Both the position numbers and the translations under genes were made by a program. Below are positions 1 through 6,213 of a stretch of 10,530 bases of DNA, piece by piece. A model generated the notes under the pieces. It had not been told where the DNA came from and did no database searches. It saw only the letters and a list, made by a program, of their open reading frames with translations. Position 1 is the stretch's first letter. Every line of letters starts with the position of its first letter. Source of the DNA: CAZALT01 sp964485515 (GTDB lineage Bacteria > Actinomycetota > Acidimicrobiia > Acidimicrobiales > Acidimicrobilacustridaceae); assembly GCA_964485515.1 (NCBI GenBank), contig CAZALT010000125.1:1-10530 (forward strand), given 5' to 3'.

Positions 1-43
1 GTCCACATCGGTGAACGGCGTGACCCTACCGAGCGCGCTCCTC

Positions 44-179
44 GACGTCGTGACGTCGTGACGACGTGACGACCGGACGACCGGACGACGTGACGACCGG
101 ACGACCGGACGTCGTGACGACCGGATGACCGGATGACGTGGCGACCGGGCGACCGGATGACGTGGCGACCGGGCGACGA
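44..179. repeat. Octamer tandem array downstream of the ABC-F gene
   Basis: Seventeen consecutive 8-base units fill this stretch without a break. The commonest form is GACGACCG; variants are GACGTCGT, GACGACGT, GATGACCG, GATGACGT and GGCGACCG. Variants cluster, with T and G forms towards the right end, as expected if blocks of units were duplicated after mutating. The period of eight is not a multiple of three, so any reading frame through it is an artefact. The array stops four bases before the TGA of the ABC-F gene on the minus strand, so it lies in that gene's 3' flank. Some units contain the palindrome GACGTC. No spacers separate the units, so it is not a CRISPR. I infer replication slippage; a role in transcript 3' ends is possible but not shown. 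Confidence 0.9.
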
Positions 180-183
180 GCGG

Positions 184-1794
184 TCAGGCGAGCTCGACGA
201 GGTCGAGCATCTCTTCGCTGAAGTAGTCGAGCGTGCCGTCGGGCATGAGCAGCGCCCGATCGGGCTTGAGCGCCTGGACGAACTCCACGTCGTGGCTCAC
301 CAGGATCATCGTGCCCTTCCAGCTGGCCAGCGCCCGGCCGATGGCTGTGCGCGATCCGGGGTCGAGGTTGTTGGTCGGCTCATCGAGGAGCAGGAGGTTG
401 TGGTCGCCGCACACGAGCTGAGCCAGCGCGAGCTTGGTCTTCTCGCCACCCGACAGCGTCGATGCGTTCTGGTGCACCTTGCCGCCGGCGATGCCGAACA
501 TGCCCATGAGACCGCGGAGCTGTTCATCGCCCTGGCCCGACGAGCCTCGCATGTGGTCGAGCAGGCTCTCGCCGTCGCGGATGCCCTCGTGCTCCTGGGC
601 GAAGTACCCGATGCTGGCGCGGCCGTCGAGCTGGAACTCGCCGAGGTCGGCGTCGAGGCGCCCGGCGAGGATCTTGAGCAGCGTGGTCTTGCCCGCGCCG
701 TTGAGGCCCATGATGAGCAGCCGCTCGCCTCGTCCGACGTCGAAGGACACGTCCTCGAACACGTCGAGCTGGCCGTAGGCCTTCCAGAGCCCTTCGGCCT
801 CGAGCACCGTGCGACCACACGGGGGCGGTTCGGGGAGCCGGACGTTGAGCGTCTTCTTCTTGGTGGGGGCGTCGACCTTCTCGGCGACGATGCGCTCGGC
901 CCGCTGGTCGAGCGCCTTGGCCACACGAGCTCGCTTCGCCGACTGACCGCGCATGGAGTCGGCCTTCTGCGAGAGGCGGGTGATCTCCTTCGCCTGGCGA
1001 CCGGCCACGGCGGCCAAGCGCTCCTCGTCGAGCTCGCGGGCGGCGAGGTACTGCGTGTACGTGCCGCGGTACTCGAAGAACTTTCCCGACGCCTCTTCGC
1101 CGTCGCGGTCGAGGTGGATGACCCGGGTGATGGCTTCGTCGAGCAGACCGAGGTCGTGGCTGATCACGACGAGCGCTCCACGGAAGTTGCGCATGTAGCT
1201 GAGCAACCAGTCGCGGGCGTCGGCGTCGAGGTGGTTGGTCGGCTCATCGAGCAGCAGCAGCTCACTGCCGGCGAACAGGATCCGCGCGAGCTCGAGCCGG
1301 CGGCGTTGCCCACCGGAGAGGTTGCCGACGGTGAGGTCGAGACGGCTGGGATCGAGCCCGAGTCCGCTCACCAACCGGTGGACCTCGCCCTCGGCGGCGT
1401 AGCCCCCGAGGCGCTCGAAGTCCTCCTGCGCCGCCGAGAACCGCTCGATGTTCTCGGTGGACGGGTCTTCCTCCAGCTTGATCTGGAGCTTGTCGAGCCG
1501 CGTCTGGGCCACGTCGAGACCCCGACCGGACAGGACGTGGTTGAGGCAGCGGGTGTCGTCAGGAACGGCGTCGGAGCGCGGGTCCTGTGACAGGTAGCCC
1601 GTGGCCTCGGCCCGCTCGACCGTGCCCGACTTGGGGTTGGTGGCGCCGCCGAGCACCCGGAACAGGGTGGTCTTGCCCGCACCGTTGCGACCCACGAGAC
1701 CGACCTTGTCGCCGGGCCGGACGTCGAACGACACATCGGTGACGATGGTCTTGGCTGCGATCTCGACGGTGAGGTGCCGCACCGTGAGGGACAT
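184..1794 (-). CDS. ABC-F family ATPase (two ATP-binding domains, no membrane domain)
   Basis: This 536-residue soluble protein has two ABC ATPase domains in one chain and no membrane segment, the layout of the ABC-F family. Known members bind the ribosome to tune elongation or dislodge antibiotics. Domain 1 has Walker A GRNGAGKT (35-42), signature LSGGQ (159-163), Walker B LLLLDEPTNHLD (about 179-190) and switch His213. Domain 2 has Walker A GLNGAGKT (363-370), LSGGE (447-451), LLLLDEPTNNLD (about 467-478) and His501. Between them, about 245-325 is charged, rich in Arg, Lys and Ala and probably helical: the inter-domain linker that reaches into the ribosome in this family. Both sites look intact. 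The ATG has no Shine-Dalgarno sequence, but TAAGCT lies 8 bases upstream, suggesting a leaderless message. Length fits the family. The subfamily, and whether it is housekeeping or a resistance factor, cannot be told from the motifs. It stands alone between two repeat arrays. Confidence 0.95.
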   Translation of the reverse strand: MSLTVRHLTVEIAAKTIVTDVSFDVRPGDKVGLVGRNGAGKTTLFRVLGGATNPKSGTVERAEATGYLSQDPRSDAVPDDTRCLNHVLSGRGLDVAQTRLDKLQIKLEEDPSTENIERFSAAQEDFERLGGYAAEGEVHRLVSGLGLDPSRLDLTVGNLSGGQRRRLELARILFAGSELLLLDEPTNHLDADARDWLLSYMRNFRGALVVISHDLGLLDEAITRVIHLDRDGEEASGKFFEYRGTYTQYLAARELDEERLAAVAGRQAKEITRLSQKADSMRGQSAKRARVAKALDQRAERIVAEKVDAPTKKKTLNVRLPEPPPCGRTVLEAEGLWKAYGQLDVFEDVSFDVGRGERLLIMGLNGAGKTTLLKILAGRLDADLGEFQLDGRASIGYFAQEHEGIRDGESLLDHMRGSSGQGDEQLRGLMGMFGIAGGKVHQNASTLSGGEKTKLALAQLVCGDHNLLLLDEPTNNLDPGSRTAIGRALASWKGTMILVSHDVEFVQALKPDRALLMPDGTLDYFSEEMLDLVELA

Positions 1795-1802
1795 CGCCGG
1801 TC

Positions 1803-1808
1803 AGCTTA
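1803..1808 (-). promoter_or_regulatory. Candidate -10 element of the ABC-F gene
   Basis: On the minus strand the hexamer TAAGCT matches TANNNT and ends 8 bases before the ATG at 1794. That places the transcription start at or next to the start codon. There is no convincing -35 box and no Shine-Dalgarno sequence. The support is the same spacing at five other genes in this window. Confidence 0.45.
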
Positions 1809-1845
1809 GAGCCTGTACGACGTGGCTCCCCACGCGGCCCGGCAC

Positions 1846-1969
1846 GACGTCAGGACGCCAGGACGCCAGGGACGTCAGGGACGTCAGGGACGTCAGGGAC
1901 GTCAGGACGCCAGGACGCCAGGACGCCAGGACGCCAGGACGCCACGACGTCAGGACGTCAGGACGCCAC
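1846..1969. repeat. Octamer/nonamer tandem array between two ABC ATPase genes
   Basis: Fifteen adjacent units: eleven of 8 bases (GACGCCAG, GACGTCAG or GACGCCAC) and a run of four identical 9-base units (GGACGTCAG) at 1870-1905. The four nonamers look like a recent local expansion. The palindrome GACGTC occurs in seven units. The array starts about 50 bases upstream of the ABC-F start codon. At its other end it runs into the last codons of the neighbouring ABC ATPase gene, whose TGA (1958-1960) is itself part of a repeat unit. The units resemble those at 44-179 (GACG head, period 8), so the ABC-F gene is flanked on both sides. I infer slippage or a shared repeat family; function is unknown. 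Confidence 0.92.
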
Positions 1970-2743
1970 GGCACGAAACCGCCCGCTCACCGGATCACGG
2001 CGAACATCGATGTCCAGACCGAAGCAGGCCGAGAGTCCCTCGCTCGTCACCAGAGACTCGACGGGCCCACCCACGACACCGGCCGGTCCTCCGACGAGGA
2101 GGGCATGCGTCGTGTCGGCCGGGACCTCCTCGACATGGTGGGTGACGAGCACATAGGGCGGGGCCGACCGATCTCTGGCCAACCGAGACAACGTGTCGAC
2201 CAGCACCTCGCGCCCACCGAGGTCGAGCCCGGCCATCGGCTCGTCGAGGAGCAGCACCCCCGGGTCGTTCGCCAGCGCGCGGGCCAGCAGCACGCGCTGG
2301 CGCTCTCCGGAGGACAGGGTCCCGAACGCGTGGTCGGCGACATGTGCCACCTCGAATCGTCCGAGGAGCTCTCTCGCACGAGCACGGTCATCACTGTCGT
2401 AGTCGTGCCACCAAGCCTCGAGCGCGGCGTGACGCCCGGTCATCACCACGTCAACCGTCCGTACACCGGGCCGCAGCATCTCGGAGAAGCCCGCGCTCAC
2501 CAGGCCGATCCGCTGGCGGAGCAGCCGGACATCGGTGCGACCGAGTCGCTGACCCATCACCTCGATGGTCCCCGCGGTGGGATGCAGGTAGAGCGAGGCG
2601 AGACGCATCAGGGTGGTCTTGCCCGATCCGTTCGGTCCCAGCACCACCCATCGCTGATCACCCTCGACGGTCCAATCAACCCGGTCGAGGACGGGCTTGT
2701 CGTCGAACACCACCCGGACGCCGGCCATCTGGAGGACGTTCAC
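1958..2743 (-). CDS. ABC transporter-type ATPase subunit (ModF/COG1119-like)
   Basis: A single 261-residue ABC ATPase. It has Walker A GPNGSGKT (36-43), signature LSSGERQR (143-150), Walker B VLLLDEPMAGLD (163-174) and switch His202. Where most transporters have a Q-loop glutamine the sequence reads GLVSAGFSEM (80-89), with no Gln; from memory this is seen in the ModF-like group. The start is GTG at 2743, whose bases overlap the TGA of the cysteine-rich gene (GTGA), so the two are probably translated together. A longer frame upstream exists but would overlap that gene extensively and reads as low-complexity Arg/His. ATG at 2728 is an alternative start. No membrane or substrate-binding subunit is encoded nearby, so it may serve a distant permease or act as a soluble ATPase. 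The substrate cannot be inferred. Its last codons are made of the 1846-1969 repeat. Confidence 0.85.
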   Translation of the reverse strand: MNVLQMAGVRVVFDDKPVLDRVDWTVEGDQRWVVLGPNGSGKTTLMRLASLYLHPTAGTIEVMGQRLGRTDVRLLRQRIGLVSAGFSEMLRPGVRTVDVVMTGRHAALEAWWHDYDSDDRARARELLGRFEVAHVADHAFGTLSSGERQRVLLARALANDPGVLLLDEPMAGLDLGGREVLVDTLSRLARDRSAPPYVLVTHHVEEVPADTTHALLVGGPAGVVGGPVESLVTSEGLSACFGLDIDVRRDPVSGRFRAVAS

Positions 2744-3477
2744 CGTCGAGGCTCGGCGATGCGGTGGCGGAGCTCGACGAAGACCTCGGTTCCCACGATG
2801 TCGGTCAGCTCCTCGGCGAGCGAGTCGATGACCGGACGGTCGCCGACGTAGGCGCGGTCGCCCTCCGTGCAGCACCACGCCATCTCATCGCCCACCTCAC
2901 CCCAGTCCTTGCGGGTCCAGCGGTGCATCGTGGCGATCTCGGTGTCGTCGGGTCCCGGTTCCCAATCGACCATGACTGGAAGCTGCCAGCACACCGAGGG
3001 CTTCCAGTCGATCGGCGATTCGCCCGCCTCGACCGCAGCGAGGTGGAGCGAGCAGCCTTCGCCTCCCGCGAAGCCTGGGCGATTGAGGAAGATGCAGGCG
3101 TCGTCGACGACCCGGGTGTTCGTGTGGTCCTCCTGGTACACCCCGCCGGTTGCCGCCTCAGCGTGGAACTGGAAGAGCTCCTCGGGGATCATCGTCGCCA
3201 TCGCGCCGACCATCCGGGCCTCGTCGAGGCCGTCGAGGTTGGCACCGATGCTGCAGCACCCCTGACCCAGCTCCTCAGCAGGGTGGTCGAGGATGCCCAG
3301 GCACCCACGCCCCCAGATGCAGGTCCAGTTGGAGGTGAGGAACGCTTCTTCGAACCGCCAGATCGTGTCGCCCGCGTCGATCTCGACGTAACCCGGCGCG
3401 AGCGATCTCTTTTCGACCGACTCAGATCGCCCCGTCTGGGGTCGGCCCGTCTGGATTCGCCCTCGCTCGGATGACAT
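2740..3477 (-). CDS. Cysteine-rich protein, CxxCxxCC (YkgJ)-like, function unknown
   Basis: A 245-residue protein starting at ATG 3477. The open frame continues upstream but would run across the divergent DUF305 gene. It has nine cysteines: Cys53, 59, 74, 75, 128, 142, 163, 202 and 203. Two segments stand out: CIWGRGC...GCC (53-75), and CIFLNRPGF...GC...KPSVCWQLP (128-167). The second resembles the metal-binding CxxCxxCC class (YkgJ and relatives), where cysteines bind Zn or an Fe-S cluster; this is inference from motif shape. The first 25 residues are polar, with a short QTGR repeat, and probably disordered. There is no signal peptide or membrane segment. TACCCT lies 6 bases before the ATG, consistent with leaderless transcription. 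The gene overlaps the following ABC ATPase gene by four bases, so the two products may act together. Catalysis is unknown. Confidence 0.8.
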   Translation of the reverse strand: MSSERGRIQTGRPQTGRSESVEKRSLAPGYVEIDAGDTIWRFEEAFLTSNWTCIWGRGCLGILDHPAEELGQGCCSIGANLDGLDEARMVGAMATMIPEELFQFHAEAATGGVYQEDHTNTRVVDDACIFLNRPGFAGGEGCSLHLAAVEAGESPIDWKPSVCWQLPVMVDWEPGPDDTEIATMHRWTRKDWGEVGDEMAWCCTEGDRAYVGDRPVIDSLAEELTDIVGTEVFVELRHRIAEPRR

Positions 3478-3483
3478 GACCTC

Positions 3484-3489
3484 AGGGTA
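3484..3489 (-). promoter_or_regulatory. Candidate -10 element of the cysteine-rich gene operon
   Basis: TACCCT on the minus strand ends 6 bases before the ATG at 3477, the spacing expected for a leaderless transcript. A GAGG lies between the two but is too close to the ATG to be a good Shine-Dalgarno sequence. It would drive the cysteine-rich gene and the coupled ABC ATPase. It sits in the 81-base divergent space shared with the DUF305 gene. Confidence 0.45.
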
Positions 3490-3543
3490 CGGGCGATCGG
3501 CTCCTCCAGGGATCCCCGGCGGCTTGCCGCGCGAACCGAGCGA

Positions 3544-3549
3544 TAGCGT
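3544..3549 (+). promoter_or_regulatory. Candidate -10 element of the DUF305 gene
   Basis: TAGCGT ends 9 bases before the GTG at 3559. The same hexamer precedes the DAC gene and the RlmG-like gene. There is no Shine-Dalgarno sequence and no clear -35 box. Confidence 0.45.
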
Positions 3550-3558
3550 GACCAGACT

Positions 3559-4242
3559 GTGAACGACGCCGACCCGACCTCCGCCGACGATGCTCCCGAC
3601 GTGTTCGACGACCCGACCCCGAACGACCCGGGCCCCAACCACCCCGCCTCGAACCGCAACTGGTGGATCGCGATCGGCGTGGCCCTCGTGTTCCTCGTCG
3701 GAGCGGTCGGCTACGTGGTCGGCACCCGGGTGACGGAGTCGTCGCAAGAGCTCAACGCGGTCGATGTCGGGTTCCTCCAGGACATGATCGATCACCACGA
3801 TCAAGCCGTGACGCTCGGAATCCTCGGCAACGAGCGGGCTAGCGACCCGAACGTGCGGCACTTCGCGATGGAAGCGATCGTCTTCCAGCGCTTCCAGATC
3901 GGTCAGATGACCGAGCTGCTCGCCAACGACGGGCTCTCACGGGGCGATTCCGATCGCGAGGCGATGACGTGGATGGACATGAGCTCGACGGTCGACACCA
4001 TGCCGGGCATGGCCACCGACGAGCAGGTCGATCAGCTCCGCAACGCCGACCCCGAGGAGGCGAACCGTCTCTTCTTGGAGCTGATGCAGGCGCACCACAA
4101 GGGCGGCGTGCACATGGCCGAGTACGAGCTCGAGCACGGCAAGAGCCCTCGGGTGAAGAAGCTCGCCGAGCAGATGCTCAAGCAGCAGCAAGCCGAGATC
4201 GTCGAATACCAGATGCTCCAGGAGGAGCTCGGCTACACCTGA
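3559..4242 (+). CDS. DUF305 family membrane-anchored protein
   Basis: A 227-residue protein. Residues 1-34 are Asp/Pro/Asn-rich and probably cytoplasmic. Residues 35-56 (WWIAIGVALVFLVG...) form one membrane helix. The rest is an extracytoplasmic helical DUF305 domain. Family hallmarks are MIDHHDQAV (76-84) and MQAHHKGGVHMAE (176-188), two His/Met-bearing helices related by duplication; a Met-rich stretch lies near 136-151. In the family these residues are linked to metal binding, notably copper in CopM of cyanobacteria; metal binding here is inference. GTG at 3559 is chosen because it is the first start in frame and follows a TAGCGT hexamer by 9 bases. The gene is divergent from the cysteine-rich gene and convergent with the YceI-type gene. 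No copper pump or regulator is nearby, so a copper role has no context support. Confidence 0.9.
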   Translation: MNDADPTSADDAPDVFDDPTPNDPGPNHPASNRNWWIAIGVALVFLVGAVGYVVGTRVTESSQELNAVDVGFLQDMIDHHDQAVTLGILGNERASDPNVRHFAMEAIVFQRFQIGQMTELLANDGLSRGDSDREAMTWMDMSSTVDTMPGMATDEQVDQLRNADPEEANRLFLELMQAHHKGGVHMAEYELEHGKSPRVKKLAEQMLKQQQAEIVEYQMLQEELGYT

Positions 4243-4257
4243 TCGTCCGATCAGGTG
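4236..4257. terminator. Hairpin at the DUF305 stop codon, possible bidirectional terminator
   Basis: The arms CACCTGATCG and CGATCAGGTG are perfect 10-base reverse complements around a TC centre; in RNA this would be about nine pairs closed by a GTCC loop. It spans the TGA stop (4240-4242) and lies 50 bases from the convergent YceI-type stop. Being palindromic, it would work on both strands. No T-run follows on either side, which is common in high-GC actinobacteria, so termination is inferred from position and structure only. Confidence 0.5.
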
Positions 4258-4299
4258 CTCCGATCAGGTGCTCCGATCAGGTGCTCCGATCAGGTGCTC
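4248..4299. repeat. Four perfect 13-base tandem repeats between convergent genes
   Basis: Four identical copies of CGATCAGGTGCTC lie head to tail at 4248, 4261, 4274 and 4287. The first copy supplies the right arm of the hairpin at 4236-4257, so each further copy offers another right arm that the single left arm could pair with. The block fills almost all of the space between the DUF305 stop and the YceI-type stop. Perfect identity points to a recent expansion. Confidence 0.95.
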
Positions 4300-4305
4300 C
4301 GACGA

Positions 4306-5052
4306 TCAGCTCCTGGTGAGGAGGAGCTGCATCTCGAGCACGATCTCGTCGGCCAGCGATGCCACGATCGGTGCGGTCGGCTTCTCGATGTCGAAGTCGG
4401 CGAAGGTGAAGGTGGTCGAGCCCACGGCGACGATCGTCCCGTTCTCCAGCTTGGCGTCGATGGTGACCGTGACCGGCTTGGTGACGCCGTTGACGGTGAG
4501 CTCGCCCACGGCATCGACCTTGACCGCTTCGCCCGCGGCTGCACCTGCGCCGAGATCGATGGGCTGCGTGAGCGTGAAGGATGCCTCGGGGAACTGATCG
4601 ACCTGGAGCGCGGCCTTCATCTTGCTGTCGCGCTGCGACCGATCCGTCGTCAACGTCGCGAGCTCGGCTGTGAAGGTCGCTTCGGTCACCGTGGAGCCGT
4701 CGATGGTGATCGAGCCGTCGACGTCACCGGTACGCCCGACGGCGGTCACCGACCCGATGCCCGACAGCTCCTCCTGGACCCGGAAGCCGACGAAGCTCCC
4801 CGTCGCGGTCTCGAAGTCGAAGTCGCCCGACGACGTGTCCACGGTCCACGTGCCGTCGATGCCGGACTCGGTGGTCGCCACCGTCGTGCTCGCCCCATCC
4901 GCGCTCGCGGTGGTGGTCGTGACCGATTCGAGTGCGGCGTCGAGGCTCACCGCGTCGGGCGAATCGTCACGGAGGAAGAGGTACCACCCTCCGGCGATGA
5001 CCGCCACGATCAGGACGCCGACGGGGATCGCGATCTTCACCCAGGTCTTCAT
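4306..5052 (-). CDS. YceI-like lipid-binding domain protein, membrane-anchored
   Basis: A 248-residue protein. Residues 6-28 (KIAIPVGVLIVAVIAGGWY...) form an N-terminal membrane anchor or uncleaved signal. Residues 30-64 are a Thr/Ser/Ala-rich linker. From about 66 to the end is a YceI-type beta-barrel domain, starting GTWTVDTSSG. Typical features are DRSQRDSKMK (137-146) followed by FPEASFTLT (154-162), and GELTVNGVTKPV (183-194). YceI proteins form a lipocalin-like barrel that binds polyisoprenoid or other lipid chains; the ligand here is unknown. The barrel should lie outside the membrane. ATG at 5052 is chosen because the membrane segment follows at once and TAGGGT ends 8 bases upstream. 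It converges on the DUF305 gene; the two share only a surface location. Confidence 0.92.
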   Translation of the reverse strand: MKTWVKIAIPVGVLIVAVIAGGWYLFLRDDSPDAVSLDAALESVTTTTASADGASTTVATTESGIDGTWTVDTSSGDFDFETATGSFVGFRVQEELSGIGSVTAVGRTGDVDGSITIDGSTVTEATFTAELATLTTDRSQRDSKMKAALQVDQFPEASFTLTQPIDLGAGAAAGEAVKVDAVGELTVNGVTKPVTVTIDAKLENGTIVAVGSTTFTFADFDIEKPTAPIVASLADEIVLEMQLLLTRS

Positions 5053-5060
5053 GGTCGACC

Positions 5061-5066
5061 ACCCTA
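5061..5066 (-). promoter_or_regulatory. Candidate -10 element of the YceI-type gene
   Basis: TAGGGT on the minus strand ends 8 bases before the ATG at 5052, giving a leaderless arrangement. A 13-base palindrome occupies the -35 position (see 5083-5095). Confidence 0.45.
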
Positions 5067-5082
5067 GGGATGTCGTCCGAGA

Positions 5083-5095
5083 CTCGCGTCGCGAG
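5083..5095. promoter_or_regulatory. Palindrome at the -35 position of the YceI-type gene, possible operator
   Basis: CTCGCGTCGCGAG has perfect 6-base arms around one central base. It is separated by 16 bases from the TAGGGT hexamer, so it covers exactly where a -35 box would be. A repressor or activator bound here would control the YceI-type gene. No regulator is encoded nearby, and GC-rich palindromes of this length can arise by chance. Confidence 0.3.
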
Positions 5096-5147
5096 CCGGT
5101 GAGGGTTCGGTGAGAATCACGTCGTCTCCAACGAGGAGCCGCCAGCT

Positions 5148-5186
5148 CCTGCCCGGGACACGCCCAGCCCCCTGCCCGGGACGCGC
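5148..5186. repeat. Direct duplication downstream of the DAC gene
   Basis: A 16-base segment starting CCTGCCCGGGAC occurs at 5148-5163 and again at 5171-5186, with one mismatch and a 23-base period. The second copy ends four bases before the TGA of the DAC gene (5191-5193). Each copy contains the palindrome CCCGGG. It is a smaller case of the stop-codon-proximal repeats seen elsewhere here. Confidence 0.7.
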
Positions 5187-5190
5187 GCGC

Positions 5191-6183
5191 TCAGGTTGGA
5201 TCTGACCGACCGACGAACTCGCCGTTGCGCAGCACGGTGACGGGACCGTCCTCGCTGACCACGATGATCGTCGCCTTGGGATCGTCGAAGCTGTAGCGCC
5301 GAGCGGACGTGTGGCGCATGCCGCGGAAGCCGTCGACGCCTGCCTCGGCTTCGGCGCTGGGCACGAGGCGCACACCGAGGTGGCGCAAGACGCCCTCCGC
5401 ATCGAAGATCGCCGCCCCGTCGACCTGACCCAGAACGTGGCGGCACGGCGCCAGGTCGGCCGGGTTCGTGATGCGCAGGGGCGGCGGCGTCGGCAGTCGG
5501 GCCTCGATCGACGGACCCAGGTCTTCGCTCGGTCGGTAGATGAACAGCGCACCGATGCCCCTCGCCCCCAGGTCGTGCACGGCGAACTCGAGCAGCTGGG
5601 TGAGCACCTCACGGTCGCCGAGGTCGACGCAGGCCTGCACCGAGTCGATCCAGGCGTTCACCGGTGGCTCGGCGTGCCAGGTCAGGCCATCCCAGCGCAG
5701 CACGCCGTCGGGGCTGGCGATGCGCACCGCGCCCGAAGGATGGCGCTGGACCATCGTGGCGCCGGTCGCTCCCGACAGGACGACGAGGTCACGCTCGGAG
5801 CCTGCGGGTCGATCGAACACGGCGAGACCGCCTGCTCCGTCGTCCTGGCGGACCAGCCAGCTCGACAGGCCGTCGGCGAACCGGCGCGCCGCGACGAGCG
5901 GATAGCGGTGCGTCGGCCGATACGTGATCGAGAGGTTGGTGGGCCCCTCCCACGTCTCACGGCCGACCGTCGGCCCGACGATCGCCCCGAAGCTGGGCAC
6001 GCGCCGCTCGAACACCGCCGGGTGCAGGGCGTAGTCGATCTCGGCGAAGAGCATGTCGAGCTGCTCTGGTGGGCGGTCCGCACCGAAGCCATCCGCGCCG
6101 AGCCCCTCGTCGGCGAGCTCTTCACGGAGCCGACGGATGCGCCGTTCGATCCGGGCTTGCTCGCGGGCGGGGTCGACGTGCAC
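5191..6183 (-). CDS. DAC (diadenylate cyclase / DisA_N-type) domain protein with unknown N-terminal region
   Basis: A 330-residue soluble protein. From about 190 to 325 it matches the DAC domain, which makes cyclic di-AMP from two ATP. LGARGIGALFIY (205-216) is the entry strand, VDGAAIFD (254-261) holds the DGA motif, and GMRHTSARRYS (288-298) stands at the RHR motif. TIIVVSEDGPVTVL (305-318) follows. The DGA to RHR spacing (35) matches DisA (about 33), but the third residue of RHR is Thr292, so activity is uncertain; I recall RHTSA as typical of a distinct DAC subfamily. Residues 10-30 are a charged helix and 40-180 form a region I do not recognise. There is no membrane helix and no C-terminal helix-hairpin-helix, so it is neither CdaA nor full DisA. 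GTG at 6183 follows TAGCGT by 6 bases. It lies downstream of carD on the same strand. Confidence 0.82.
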   Translation of the reverse strand: MHVDPAREQARIERRIRRLREELADEGLGADGFGADRPPEQLDMLFAEIDYALHPAVFERRVPSFGAIVGPTVGRETWEGPTNLSITYRPTHRYPLVAARRFADGLSSWLVRQDDGAGGLAVFDRPAGSERDLVVLSGATGATMVQRHPSGAVRIASPDGVLRWDGLTWHAEPPVNAWIDSVQACVDLGDREVLTQLLEFAVHDLGARGIGALFIYRPSEDLGPSIEARLPTPPPLRITNPADLAPCRHVLGQVDGAAIFDAEGVLRHLGVRLVPSAEAEAGVDGFRGMRHTSARRYSFDDPKATIIVVSEDGPVTVLRNGEFVGRSDPT

Positions 6184-6189
6184 GCAGGC

Positions 6190-6195
6190 ACGCTA
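6190..6195 (-). promoter_or_regulatory. Candidate -10 element of the DAC gene
   Basis: TAGCGT on the minus strand ends 6 bases before the GTG at 6183, fitting a leaderless message. If real, the DAC gene has its own promoter and is not only read through from carD. Confidence 0.45.
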
Positions 6196-6213
6196 CCGCC
6201 GGCGCCTGCCCAC

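Noticed and set aside
44..179. CRISPR array
   Set aside because: Units are 8 bases, contiguous and without spacers, and there are no cas genes; the same applies to 1846-1969.
133..1590. Long open frame on the plus strand (485 codons)
   Set aside because: It is antisense to the ABC-F gene, begins inside the octamer repeat, and its translation shows only GC-driven Val/Glu/Leu composition with no domain.
3478..3861. Upstream extension of the cysteine-rich protein frame
   Set aside because: It overlaps the divergent DUF305 gene in antisense and is low-complexity Val/Arg/His; ATG 3477 with TACCCT upstream is a better start.
4255..5067. Plus-strand open frame across the YceI-type gene
   Set aside because: It starts in the 13-base repeats and is antisense to a clear YceI domain with a membrane anchor.
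5191..6183. True DisA DNA integrity scanning protein
   Set aside because: The DAC domain is C-terminal, not N-terminal, and no linker or helix-hairpin-helix DNA-binding domain follows it.
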